A program made the position numbers and the translations under genes. Shown here piece after piece: positions 33,815-41,665 of a stretch of 41,665 bases of DNA. The notes under the pieces were generated by a model that worked only from the letters and a program-made list of their open reading frames with translations, searched no databases and was not told where the DNA came from. Source of the stretch: an uncultured Clostridia bacterium (GTDB lineage Bacteria > Bacillota > Clostridia > TANB77 > CAG-508); NCBI GenBank assembly GCA_947628425.1, contig CANQZV010000003.1, positions 1-41,665 of the forward strand. Reading direction: 5' to 3'. The stretch's first letter is position 1, and every line of letters begins with the position of its first letter.

Positions 33815-34981
33815 ATGAATGAAGTTAAAATTACAGATAATGTAAAGTTTATAGGAGTTAACGATAGAGATATTGATATATTTGAAGGTCAATATATTGT
33901 TCCAAAAGGAATGTCTTATAATTCTTATTTAATTAAAGGCGAAAAAAATATAGTAATGGATACTGTAGATCTAAGAGCATCAAAAGAATGGATGGCAAAC
34001 CTAGAAAGAGAACTTTCAGGAGAAATGGTTGATTATTTAGTAATTTCTCATTTAGAGCCAGATCATTCTTATAATATTCAAGCATTAGCAGATAAATACC
34101 CAGAAATGAAAATTATTAGTAATTCAAAGACCTTTGAATTATTACCTCAATTCTTTAATATAGAAAACATAGAAAACAGAAAGATAGTAGTAAAAGAAGC
34201 GGAAGAATTACAAATAGGAAATAGTACTTTGCAATTTTTTATGGCTCCAATGGTACATTGGCCAGAGGTAATGGTGACTTATTTGAAAGATCAAAAAATA
34301 GTTTTTGCAGCAGATGGGTTTGGAAAGTTTGGAACTATAGATGCAGATGAAGAATGGACTTGTGAAGCAAGAAGATATTACTTTAATATTGTAGGAAAAT
34401 ATGGGGCACAGGTACAAGCTTTACTAAAAAAACTAGCAACGTTAGATGTGGAAATAATTTGTCCTTTACATGGACCAATTTTAAAGGAAAATTTACCATA
34501 TTATATTAATAAATACGATATATGGAGTAGCTATAAACCTGAAGATGAAGGAATTTTAGTTGCATATGCATCTATTCATGGTAATACTAAAGTAGCAGTA
34601 GAAAAATTAGCAGAATTAATAAAAGAAAAAACAAACCAAAAAGTAGTTTTAACTAATTTAGTAAGGGAAGATATGGCTGAAGCAGTAGAAGACGCTTTTA
34701 GATATGATAAAATGATTGTTGCAGCTTCAAGCTATAATGCAGAACTATTTCCACCTATGGAACACTTTTTAAATCACTTAAAAAGTAAAAATTATCAAAA
34801 TAGAAAAGTTGCAATTATAGAAAATGGAACATGGGCACCATCAGCAGCAAGATGTATGAAAGAAATTCTAAGTAAAATGAAAAATATAGAAATATGTGAC
34901 ACCATTGTTACAATTAAAACAAGAATGAAAGAAGAAAACTTAAATGATATGAATAAAATGCTTGATGAATTAATTGATTAA
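33815..34981 (+). CDS. fprA: FprA-family A-type flavoprotein (flavodiiron protein)
   Basis: A 388-residue two-domain enzyme that reduces O2 to water (and in some members NO to N2O), protecting anaerobes from oxygen. The metallo-beta-lactamase-like domain carries the di-iron ligands SHLEPDHS (H-x-E-x-D-H), VHWPE, AADGFG and CPLHGP. The C-terminal flavodoxin domain starts near residue 246 with the FMN loop YASIHGNTK. No rubredoxin domain is fused. A GAAAGGATG ribosome binding site precedes the ATG. The gene ends at a terminator shared with the convergent TetR gene. Confidence 0.95.
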   Translation: MNEVKITDNVKFIGVNDRDIDIFEGQYIVPKGMSYNSYLIKGEKNIVMDTVDLRASKEWMANLERELSGEMVDYLVISHLEPDHSYNIQALADKYPEMKIISNSKTFELLPQFFNIENIENRKIVVKEAEELQIGNSTLQFFMAPMVHWPEVMVTYLKDQKIVFAADGFGKFGTIDADEEWTCEARRYYFNIVGKYGAQVQALLKKLATLDVEIICPLHGPILKENLPYYINKYDIWSSYKPEDEGILVAYASIHGNTKVAVEKLAELIKEKTNQKVVLTNLVREDMAEAVEDAFRYDKMIVAASSYNAELFPPMEHFLNHLKSKNYQNRKVAIIENGTWAPSAARCMKEILSKMKNIEICDTIVTIKTRMKEENLNDMNKMLDELID

Positions 34982-35003
34982 AATTTTATAAAAAATAATA
35001 ATG

Positions 35004-35048
35004 AAAATGGTTTGAAAATTAATTAAATATTTTATCAAACCATTTTTT
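35004..35048. terminator. Terminator shared by fprA and the TetR gene
   Basis: AAAATGGTTTGA pairs with TCAAACCATTTT and runs into T residues on the plus strand. The right arm lies inside the last codons of the TetR gene. Confidence 0.8.
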
Positions 35049-35570
35049 CATATTTAATAATAATTCATCTAATGAATAAGTACTTTCATTTCTAAAATAT
35101 TTTATAACTTCCATTAATATTCCATTCATAAAAAATGAAATATTAAGCTCAAGATATTTATCCATATATTCAGTTTTTAAAGCATCATAGATTTTTTGGC
35201 TAGCAATTTTTTTCAATTTTTCTAAAAATAAAAGTGATTCATCAGCAGATAATAATAACTTATATGTTTTTTCATTATTTTTTAAACATTGTATAATGTT
35301 ATCAAAATAATCTTTAATGTCCTCTTTTGAATATAATTTTAAATCTTGGCTACATAAAAGTTCAATTGTTTGTAATTGATAGTCATGAGCTACTTCATAT
35401 ATATTATCATAATGTGTGTAAAATGTGCTTCTAGTTAATTTTGCTTTTTGTACCAATTCTGTAACGGTTATTTTATCTAATTGTTTTTTCTCATTAATTA
35501 ATTCTGCAAAAGTTTTTTTAATTAAATTTCTTGTTTTAATTGAAGAAGAATTTAGACATTGTACTTTCAT
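35019..35570 (-). CDS. TetR/AcrR-family transcriptional regulator
   Basis: A 183-residue repressor-type protein. The N-terminal helix-turn-helix is IKKTFAELINEKKQLDKITVTELVQKAKLTRSTFYTHYDNIYEV (about 17-62), followed by an all-helical ligand-binding domain. It is divergent from the MMPL transporter gene, with a 16-bp palindrome between them, so it most likely represses that transporter and itself. The C-terminal codons overlap the fprA terminator. Confidence 0.9.
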   Translation of the reverse strand: MKVQCLNSSSIKTRNLIKKTFAELINEKKQLDKITVTELVQKAKLTRSTFYTHYDNIYEVAHDYQLQTIELLCSQDLKLYSKEDIKDYFDNIIQCLKNNEKTYKLLLSADESLLFLEKLKKIASQKIYDALKTEYMDKYLELNISFFMNGILMEVIKYFRNESTYSLDELLLNMKKWFDKIFN

Positions 35571-35653
35571 AATTTAATCCTTTCTATAAAAAAACAATAT
35601 ATAAAACATTATATCATAGTATTATTAAAATAAAAAGACAATTTTAATAAATG

Positions 35654-35669
35654 TGTCTAAATTTAGACA
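35654..35669. promoter_or_regulatory. Probable TetR operator
   Basis: TGTCTAAATTTAGACA is a perfect 16-bp palindrome in the TetR/MMPL divergent region. A half-site with its flank (AATTTAGACATT) recurs exactly at 35549-35560 in the first codons of the TetR gene, consistent with a second, weaker autoregulatory site. Confidence 0.75.
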
Positions 35670-35750
35670 TTTTTATTATGTTTATACTTTTATTAGAATA
35701 AAAATAATAGTATAATATAACATAGATTAAAACGGAAGGAAGTATTTACT

Positions 35751-38700
35751 TTGAAAAAATTTACAGATTTCATAATAAATAAGAGATATTTAATTTTAGT
35801 TTTATTTATAATTCTTACAATAATTTCAGCTGTATTATCATCAAAAGTAAAAATTAATTATGATATAGCTGAGTATTTGCCGGATACATCAGAAACAAGA
35901 ATCGGTTTGAATATTATGGAAAACGAATTTTCAGGAACCGAAACAAGTACATTAAATTTAATGTTTGAAAATCTAGTAAATGAAGAAAAAATAGAGATAA
36001 AAAGCTATTTAGAATCAATAGATGGTGTAAAAAGTGTAGACCATGATAATACAGAAAATTATAACAAAGAAAAATATACGTTATATGTTATTACAGTAGA
36101 TGATAAATCAGATTCACAAAAAGCACGTGATATATATAATCAAATAATAGAAAAATTTAAAGATTATACTATTTATACAAGTGGAAGTGTATCTGAATGT
36201 AATAAATCAGTATTACCACTTTGGATTATCGTTCTTGCAGTATTAAGTGCTTTAGTTATTTTACTTATAATGTGTGAATCTTATGTTGAACCATTTCTAT
36301 TTCTAACATCAATTTTAATGGCAGTTGTTTTAAATAAAGGAACTAATATTATATTTCATAATGTATCGAATATTACAAATTCAATAGCAGCAATATTGCA
36401 AATGGCATTATCAATGGATTATTCAATAATGTTAATGAATAGATATGATCAGGAAAAGAAAAATGAAAAAGATAATATAAAAGCAATGAAAAATGCTTTA
36501 TATAAAGCATTTAAAGCAATATCAAGTAGTTCTGTTACAACAATAGTTGGACTTTTAGCATTAGTTTTTATGAGTTTTAAAATTGGAAAAGATTTAGGAT
36601 TTGTTTTAGCAAAAGGTGTAATGTTTAGCTTAATTTGTATTTTCTTCGTACTTCCAGCTTTAATATTAATATTTGATAAGTATATAGTAAAAACTAAAAA
36701 GAAAAGTCCTAGTTTTAAATTAGATAATTTAGGAAAATTTAGTTATAAAATAAAATATGTTGCAGTTCCATTATTTCTTATAGTATTTATTACAAGTTTT
36801 ATACTAAAAGGAAATTTAGGAATTGATTATACAGATACTCAATCAGATGAAATAAGTGAAGTATTTGATGAAAATAACCAAATGGCTATTATATATAAAA
36901 ATAAGGATGAAGAACAAATTTCAAAATATTTAAAAAAATTTGAAAATGAAGAAAAAATAGATGAGGTACTAGCATATGGTAATACAATAAATGAAAAACT
37001 AACTTTTGATAAATTAAATGATAAATTAAATGATTTAGGTTCAGATGTTAATGTAGAAGATTACTTATTAAAAATATTATATTATGATTATTATAATCAA
37101 AATATAAGTAATGCTATGACATTTGATAATTTTATTAACTTCATTGAAGAAGAAGCATATAACAACGAAAAAGCAAATAAAAAAATTAACGATAAAGTAA
37201 AAAGAGATATTAATAGATTAAAAAACTTTGTTACAATTGAATCTATGAATAAAAAAATGACATCAAAAGATATAGCAACTATATTAGAAATAGATAAAAA
37301 CAAAATAGATGATATTCTTATTTATTATCTTTCTAAAAACAATAATACACAAATAAATTTAAATAAATTTATTAATTTTATGAATAAAGATGTTTTAACA
37401 AATAAAAAATATGCAACTAAAATTAATTCAGAAAATAAAGCTAGGTTGAACACTTTATCAAAATTTGTAGATAAACAAATAATACAAAAAAGAATGACAA
37501 GTAATCAAATGGCGAAAATTTTTGAAATTGATAATAATACAATGAGTGAATTGTACAAATATTACATTAATGTGAATGATATTAATGTAAAAATGACTGT
37601 TTCAGAATTTTCAAATTTTGTATTAAATTATGTTGTAAATAATAGTAATTATGCAAACAATTTTGACGAACAAACAGTACAACAAATAAAATTACTTTCA
37701 ACATTTAGTAATATACAGTTAATTAATAAACAAATTGGTTCTAAAGAAATATCTAATTTGTTTGGTATTGATGAAAATGATGTTAACCAAATTTTACTTT
37801 TAAAATATATAAAAGAGGAAAATAAAAATAAATATACAATATTAGAATTTATAAAAAATATAAGTTATATTAAAACTAATACACATTATTTAGACGAAAT
37901 AGACACAACTGCATTTGATGAATTACTTAAAAATACAGATTTACTTAATGATAAAAATAAGTATACAGCTTTTGATATGTCAAAAATATTAAAAGTTAAT
38001 ATAAGTCAAATGAATCAGTTATATACTTTAATTGATTATAATACTGGTAACATAAATAAATGGACGGCTTCACCAAATGAATTTGTAAAATTAATATTAA
38101 ATAATAACCAAATGGAAGAAATAAAAAACAATATTAATCAAACAACAATGAAGCAATTACAGTTATTATCTATTGTTATGAAAAGTAGTAATAACAATAT
38201 AAATTATACTTATAAAGAACTTTCTCAAATTATAGGTATAGATAGTAACAATATAAAAAATATATATACTTTATATGTATCAAATCAAAATAAAACAAGA
38301 ATAACACCACAAGAATTTGCGAATTTTATACTTACACACAAAAATGATAGTGCGCTTGCAAATAATATAACAAAAAAAACTATTAATGATTTAAAACTAG
38401 TTCAATCAGTTATGAAAGGAGTTATGAATAATAAAAAATATAATAGTAATGAATTATCTATGCTATTAGGTATAGATAAAGAAGACACAGATTTGCTTTA
38501 TGGTTTATATAATTCAAAATATATTAATAATAATCCAAGTATATCTTTGAAAGAGTTTGTTAATTTTTTACTTAAAGATGTGTCACAAAATAGAGAATAT
38601 TCAAATAATTTTACGAAAGAGCAGATATCAAAATTAAATACTGTAAATGGTATTATGAATGCTACAATAAATAATACTAAATATACTGCAGATGAAATAT

Positions 38701-39647
38701 TTGTAATTATTAGTAAATTAAGTAATGATGTAGAAAAAAATACAGTGAAAATGCTTTATACATATTATGGGAGTGATAAGCAATATAACAATAAATGGAA
38801 AATGACTGTAGAAGAATTTGTATTTTTTTTAAATAATAATATTTTACAAGATGAACGCTTTACAGACTTTATAGATGATGATATGAAAAATAATATAGTT
38901 GAAGCAAAAACAACAATAGAGGATGCAAAAAAACTATTAATAGGTAATGATTATTCAAGAATAATTTTAAATACAAAATTTGCTTCAGAAAAACCAGAAA
39001 CATTTGAATTTATTAAAAATATAAAAGATATGTTGGGAAAAGAGTTTGAAGATTTTTATATAATAGGTGATTCTCCTATGGCATATGAAATTAGCCAAAC
39101 TTTTGATAATGAATTAAATTTAATAACAATAATAACAATGGTAGCAATATTTATAGTAGTAGCATTTACATTCAAATCAATAACAATACCTTTAATATTA
39201 GTATTAATAATTCAGACAGCAGTTTACTTAACAATGGGAATATTATCAATTATAGGGGAGAATGTTTATTTTATTTCAATACTTATTGTTCAAAGTATAC
39301 TAATGGGTGCAACTATTGATTATGCTATTTTATATACATCGTATTATCTTGAACATAGAAAAAATAAAAATATAAAAGAGTCAATTATAAATTCGTATAA
39401 TAAGTCAATATATACGATACTAACTTCAAGCTTAATACTTATTATTGTAACCTTAATAATTGCAAATTTCACATCAGCAATTGCAGCAAAAATATGTAAA
39501 ACAATTTCAGAAGGTACATTATGTTCTACAATTTTAATATTAACACTATTACCAGCAGTTTTAGCTTTTTGTGATAAATTAATAGTAAAAAAGGATTATA
39601 GAAATGCACGAAAAAACGAAAATGAAGATAGAAATAGGGAGGAGTAG
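35751..39647 (+). CDS. MMPL/RND-family transporter with a large repeat-containing extracellular insert
   Basis: A 1298-residue membrane protein. The first half has a transmembrane helix at about 12-30, a small domain and helices at about 155-320 with NSIAAILQMALSMDYSIMLMNRYDQE, the MMPL proton-relay region. A second membrane half lies about 1120-1280 (GATIDYAILYTSYYLEHRK). Between them, about residues 415-1035, lie seven or eight degenerate repeats of about 80 residues (pattern LxxF..MTSxxxAxIxxID..LYxYY..MTxxEFxNF). I recall similar inserts in other clostridial MMPL proteins. The substrate is unknown; lipids or drugs are typical. The start is TTG 35751 behind GGAAGGA. Confidence 0.9.
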   Translation: MKKFTDFIINKRYLILVLFIILTIISAVLSSKVKINYDIAEYLPDTSETRIGLNIMENEFSGTETSTLNLMFENLVNEEKIEIKSYLESIDGVKSVDHDNTENYNKEKYTLYVITVDDKSDSQKARDIYNQIIEKFKDYTIYTSGSVSECNKSVLPLWIIVLAVLSALVILLIMCESYVEPFLFLTSILMAVVLNKGTNIIFHNVSNITNSIAAILQMALSMDYSIMLMNRYDQEKKNEKDNIKAMKNALYKAFKAISSSSVTTIVGLLALVFMSFKIGKDLGFVLAKGVMFSLICIFFVLPALILIFDKYIVKTKKKSPSFKLDNLGKFSYKIKYVAVPLFLIVFITSFILKGNLGIDYTDTQSDEISEVFDENNQMAIIYKNKDEEQISKYLKKFENEEKIDEVLAYGNTINEKLTFDKLNDKLNDLGSDVNVEDYLLKILYYDYYNQNISNAMTFDNFINFIEEEAYNNEKANKKINDKVKRDINRLKNFVTIESMNKKMTSKDIATILEIDKNKIDDILIYYLSKNNNTQINLNKFINFMNKDVLTNKKYATKINSENKARLNTLSKFVDKQIIQKRMTSNQMAKIFEIDNNTMSELYKYYINVNDINVKMTVSEFSNFVLNYVVNNSNYANNFDEQTVQQIKLLSTFSNIQLINKQIGSKEISNLFGIDENDVNQILLLKYIKEENKNKYTILEFIKNISYIKTNTHYLDEIDTTAFDELLKNTDLLNDKNKYTAFDMSKILKVNISQMNQLYTLIDYNTGNINKWTASPNEFVKLILNNNQMEEIKNNINQTTMKQLQLLSIVMKSSNNNINYTYKELSQIIGIDSNNIKNIYTLYVSNQNKTRITPQEFANFILTHKNDSALANNITKKTINDLKLVQSVMKGVMNNKKYNSNELSMLLGIDKEDTDLLYGLYNSKYINNNPSISLKEFVNFLLKDVSQNREYSNNFTKEQISKLNTVNGIMNATINNTKYTADEIFVIISKLSNDVEKNTVKMLYTYYGSDKQYNNKWKMTVEEFVFFLNNNILQDERFTDFIDDDMKNNIVEAKTTIEDAKKLLIGNDYSRIILNTKFASEKPETFEFIKNIKDMLGKEFEDFYIIGDSPMAYEISQTFDNELNLITIITMVAIFIVVAFTFKSITIPLILVLIIQTAVYLTMGILSIIGENVYFISILIVQSILMGATIDYAILYTSYYLEHRKNKNIKESIINSYNKSIYTILTSSLILIIVTLIIANFTSAIAAKICKTISEGTLCSTILILTLLPAVLAFCDKLIVKKDYRNARKNENEDRNREE

Positions 39648-39708
39648 AGAAGTTTTTTTTCCATAAAAAATAGCACTAATAAATGTGTGCAACGATTTTA
39701 CTTAATGG

Positions 39709-39758
39709 AGCGATTAAGGAGGTTATTTGCGAAAATTTTTCCTCCCTCATTAGCTCAA
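39709..39758. other. Imperfect GC-richer hairpin after the MMPL gene
   Basis: GGAGCGATTAAGGAGG faces CCTCCCTCATTAGCTC across an 18-base spacer. The ATTTTTCCTCCCT in its right arm recurs inverted at 41284-41296. No coding frame covers it. The remaining gap 39648-39912 holds only this and the MatE-gene terminator. Confidence 0.4.
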
Positions 39759-39802
39759 AAAATATTTCGATTAATCAACTGATAAAATTAGTATAGCATA
39801 AA

Positions 39803-39849
39803 ATAAAAAAGCTGGCAACTAATTATTTCTAATTAGTTACCTCCCACAG
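39803..39849 (-). terminator. Terminator of the MatE-like gene
   Basis: On the minus strand GGTAACTAATTA, a GAAA tetraloop and TAATTAGTTGCC form a 12-bp stem with one G-T pair, followed by AGC and a T-run. It lies about 65 bases after the stop at 39913. Confidence 0.85.
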
Positions 39850-39912
39850 CAATCTTACTAGATTACTTTCTATAATATTAGAATACTATATTTTACGCAT
39901 AGAGTCAATGTT

Positions 39913-41091
39913 TTATAATTTTTGTTTTATTTCCATATTCAGTTTATTTTTATTAATTATATAATGTGTTGATGTCAGTTGATATATTACTGAAACAGCT
40001 AAGCCTATAGATGTACAAAATGGAGATGGTAAAAAAGAGCAGAAAATTCTAAGTATATTTGCAATTTGTTTACTTATTGTAGCCTTTATAGCAGAATATT
40101 CAAGTTGTATATAAGTTAACTTAGTTATGTATATTGGATACATATATAAAGATACCAGTTCAACTATTACTATAAATAATGTAGCTGTTATATCTGTTTT
40201 ATAACTTGGATATAGGACTATTCCCATAATAAGAGTAGATATAATCAATAAACATATTAATTTTCTACTATTTATCATATGTTCCTTATATGAAAAATCT
40301 TTTTTAGCAATATCAATTTGTGCTACAGTTTTTATTGCATAAGATATATCCCATTGTGTATCTGTTATTAAAGTTGCAAATGAAGTAGCTAAAATATATT
40401 TTTCTCCAAAATTAAAAGAATTTTTAAATCCAAATAAATATATAATAAACATACTTATTTCTGCAAATAAATGTACTGAATCGTATTTTATACAATTAAT
40501 TAAATTAATTTCAAATTTTGTTTTCTTAACTATCCTAAACATCATAATTATAACAAAAATAGTCGTAAATATTATTGAAATAGTTGCTATTATCACTTGA
40601 TTTTTTGTTACAATACTCATGATTATTAATGTACAAAAGTTTATTATATTAAAACAAAAACTATATTTATTGGCTCTTTTATTATCATTCTCATAATATA
40701 ATTTGCATAAAGATAAATTTAATAACAACTGTAAAAGCATTTGAAATACTGCATAAATTGCAAATATTCTATATATTTGTATATCCATATTCATAAAAGA
40801 TATATACTTATCTATATTTAATGCAACTGTTCCAAGTATTAATATTCCTAAAATTGATCCTAAAAGAACACCTGAAAAAATACTATTTTTATTATTATCT
40901 CTAATAGCACTAATATTAGCACCAGTTCCAAATATACTGTGTATACTACTTATAACAAACTGCATTGGATATATGAGAGAAAATATATTAATTAAATTTT
41001 TATCTACTAAAATTCCAAGTAAAAACCATCCCAATATGGGTGTTATCGATGTCAGTAAGGTATCAAAACTTATTCGTAATAATCTATTCAT
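39913..41091 (-). CDS. MatE-like / MOP-superfamily membrane protein
   Basis: A 392-residue membrane protein with about 12 hydrophobic segments. The N-terminal RISFDTLLTSITPILGWFLLGILVDKNLINIFSLIYPMQFVISSIHSIFGTGANI fits the MATE/flippase pattern of two gating helices and an outward G-x-G-A motif. It is shorter than typical MATE pumps (about 450), so it may be an incomplete or divergent member. The substrate is unknown. A palindrome overlapping a good -35 box upstream suggests it is tightly repressed. The gene is flanked by inverted short repeats. Confidence 0.65.
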   Translation of the reverse strand: MNRLLRISFDTLLTSITPILGWFLLGILVDKNLINIFSLIYPMQFVISSIHSIFGTGANISAIRDNNKNSIFSGVLLGSILGILILGTVALNIDKYISFMNMDIQIYRIFAIYAVFQMLLQLLLNLSLCKLYYENDNKRANKYSFCFNIINFCTLIIMSIVTKNQVIIATISIIFTTIFVIIMMFRIVKKTKFEINLINCIKYDSVHLFAEISMFIIYLFGFKNSFNFGEKYILATSFATLITDTQWDISYAIKTVAQIDIAKKDFSYKEHMINSRKLICLLIISTLIMGIVLYPSYKTDITATLFIVIVELVSLYMYPIYITKLTYIQLEYSAIKATISKQIANILRIFCSFLPSPFCTSIGLAVSVIYQLTSTHYIINKNKLNMEIKQKL

Positions 41092-41138
41092 TTCTTTTTC
41101 CTTTTTCTTTTATATATAGTTTTATATTTGTTTCATTT

Positions 41139-41166
41139 ATTATAATATTTTTTATTAATTCATCAA
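41139..41166 (-). promoter_or_regulatory. Promoter of the MatE-like gene
   Basis: On the minus strand TTGATG (41166-41161), a 16-base spacer and TATAAT (41144-41139), about 48 bases before the start. Confidence 0.6.
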
Positions 41167-41183
41167 ACACTGTTTGACGAATT
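41157..41183. promoter_or_regulatory. Candidate operator overlapping the -35 box
   Basis: AATTC-a-TCAAAC-act-GTTTGA-c-GAATT is a 27-base palindrome with a 3-base centre and one mismatched pair. Half of it is the -35 box of the MatE-like gene, as expected for a repressor site. Confidence 0.6.
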
Positions 41184-41287
41184 TAAGTATATCATAATTT
41201 TTCCATTTTTTCATTAAATTCACAAAATATCTACAAATTATTTCTTAGGGTTTGGGAGTTGTCACATAAACCGAATTTTGACTAGGG

Positions 41288-41355
41288 AGGAAAAATTCAA
41301 TGCTTGATAGAGTACCAGCGGGAGTACAAAAATCATTTCAAGCAGAATTTTTCCT
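41288..41355. other. Large inverted repeat / hairpin near the right edge
   Basis: AGGAAAAATTCaaTGCTTGA pairs with TCAAGCAGAATTTTTCCT with a two-base bulge. The ~30-base loop holds a second small inverted element, GTAC-8-GTAC. It lies just past the stop of the right-edge gene and could be its terminator, or part of a mobile element end. Confidence 0.6.
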
Positions 41356-41365
41356 GTTACTTTTT

Positions 41366-41665
41366 TCATTTTTTATTACTTATTATTGCACCAATTTTAT
41401 AATTTTCATTTTTATTTTTTGAAAAATTTTTATCACTTTTTACAGCAACTAATCTAATCAATTTTTGTTTTTCTTTGTTCAATTTTAATTCAATTTCTTT
41501 TTCATTTTTGTTTGTATTTTTTGAAAATAATTCGTAATATTCTACTTCAAATTCTTTGTTTAATCTTTGCATATAATCATTTAATTGCTTATCATTTATA
41601 TTGACACTTGTTCTTATATATTTTTCTTCTCCATCTACTTCAATAGGAGCATAAATATCAAAAAT
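41366..41665 (-). CDS. C-terminal fragment of an unknown protein
   Basis: The frame is open from the window edge (41665) to a stop at 41366, giving 100 residues. The first ATG inside is at 41572, but the upstream codons (IFDIYAPIEVDGEEKYIRTS) look like coding sequence, so the gene most likely starts outside. The visible part is charged and helical, Lys/Asn/Glu-rich, without transmembrane segments. I do not recognise a family. Confidence 0.6.
   Translation of the reverse strand: MFDIYAPIEVDGEEKYIRTSVNINDKQLNDYMQRLNKEFEVEYYELFSKNTNKNEKEIELKLNKEKQKLIRLVAVKSDKNFSKNKNENYKIGAIISNKK

Overview
The window is very AT-rich DNA with AGA-dominated arginine codons, strong AGGAGG-type ribosome binding sites and a gene repertoire typical of Gram-positive anaerobes (PolC, PASTA kinase, RsgA, FprA flavodiiron protein, DUF421/DUF4363 pair, Amidase_6, CmpB-like membrane protein). 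I infer a low-GC member of the Clostridia, probably an uncultivated gut lineage; the exact taxon cannot be read from the sequence. No rRNA, tRNA, CRISPR array or intergenic stretch over 300 bases was seen.

Layout. 1-258 is the 3' end of a gene whose last ~55 codons are compositionally foreign and look like the variable region of a diversity-generating retroelement target. 444-2560 holds a cytidylate-kinase-like gene and murD. 2640-3153 is a small hypothetical protein that needs a +1 frameshift. 3248-4907 has a YvlD-like membrane protein and a DUF421-DUF4363 pair. 5103-10436 is the conserved rlmN-prpC-prkC-rsgA-rpe cluster (ribosome modification and assembly, and a cell-wall-sensing phosphatase/kinase pair). 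A lone VirD4/TraG-like ATPase follows on the minus strand, then a SpoVB-type flippase, HU, aspS, an MFS transporter, a secreted-type amidase-domain protein, a CmpB-like membrane protein and dtd. 20581-29238 is the pyrH-frr-uppS-cdsA-rseP-polC block, without the dxr and ispG genes usually found inside it. 29268-34981 carries an NlpC/P60 hydrolase, a coiled-coil protein, DUF1294, a PyrE-like protein, truB and an FprA flavoprotein. 35019-39647 is a divergent TetR / giant MMPL transporter pair with an obvious operator. 39913 to the right edge (a MatE-like membrane protein and the 3' end of an unknown gene) has structured flanks suggesting mobile DNA.

Main observation. I read the window for in-frame CGG arginine codons and found exactly three. 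All three are the points where an otherwise intact gene needs a +1 shift, and all have the same form: NNN-C-GGA, where skipping the C restores the frame and places glycine (GGA) at the junction. Two are in polC, an essential gene (28376-28378 and 29109-29111). One is at codon 20 of the small hypothetical gene (2697-2699), right after a strong ribosome binding site. The out-of-frame CGGA sites I checked in other genes cause no shift. This suggests that CGG is an unassigned or starved codon in this lineage, and that CGGA is read as glycine with a +1 frame change, either by ribosome slippage at an empty A site or by a four-base-decoding tRNA. Base-calling error is the main alternative and can be tested directly.
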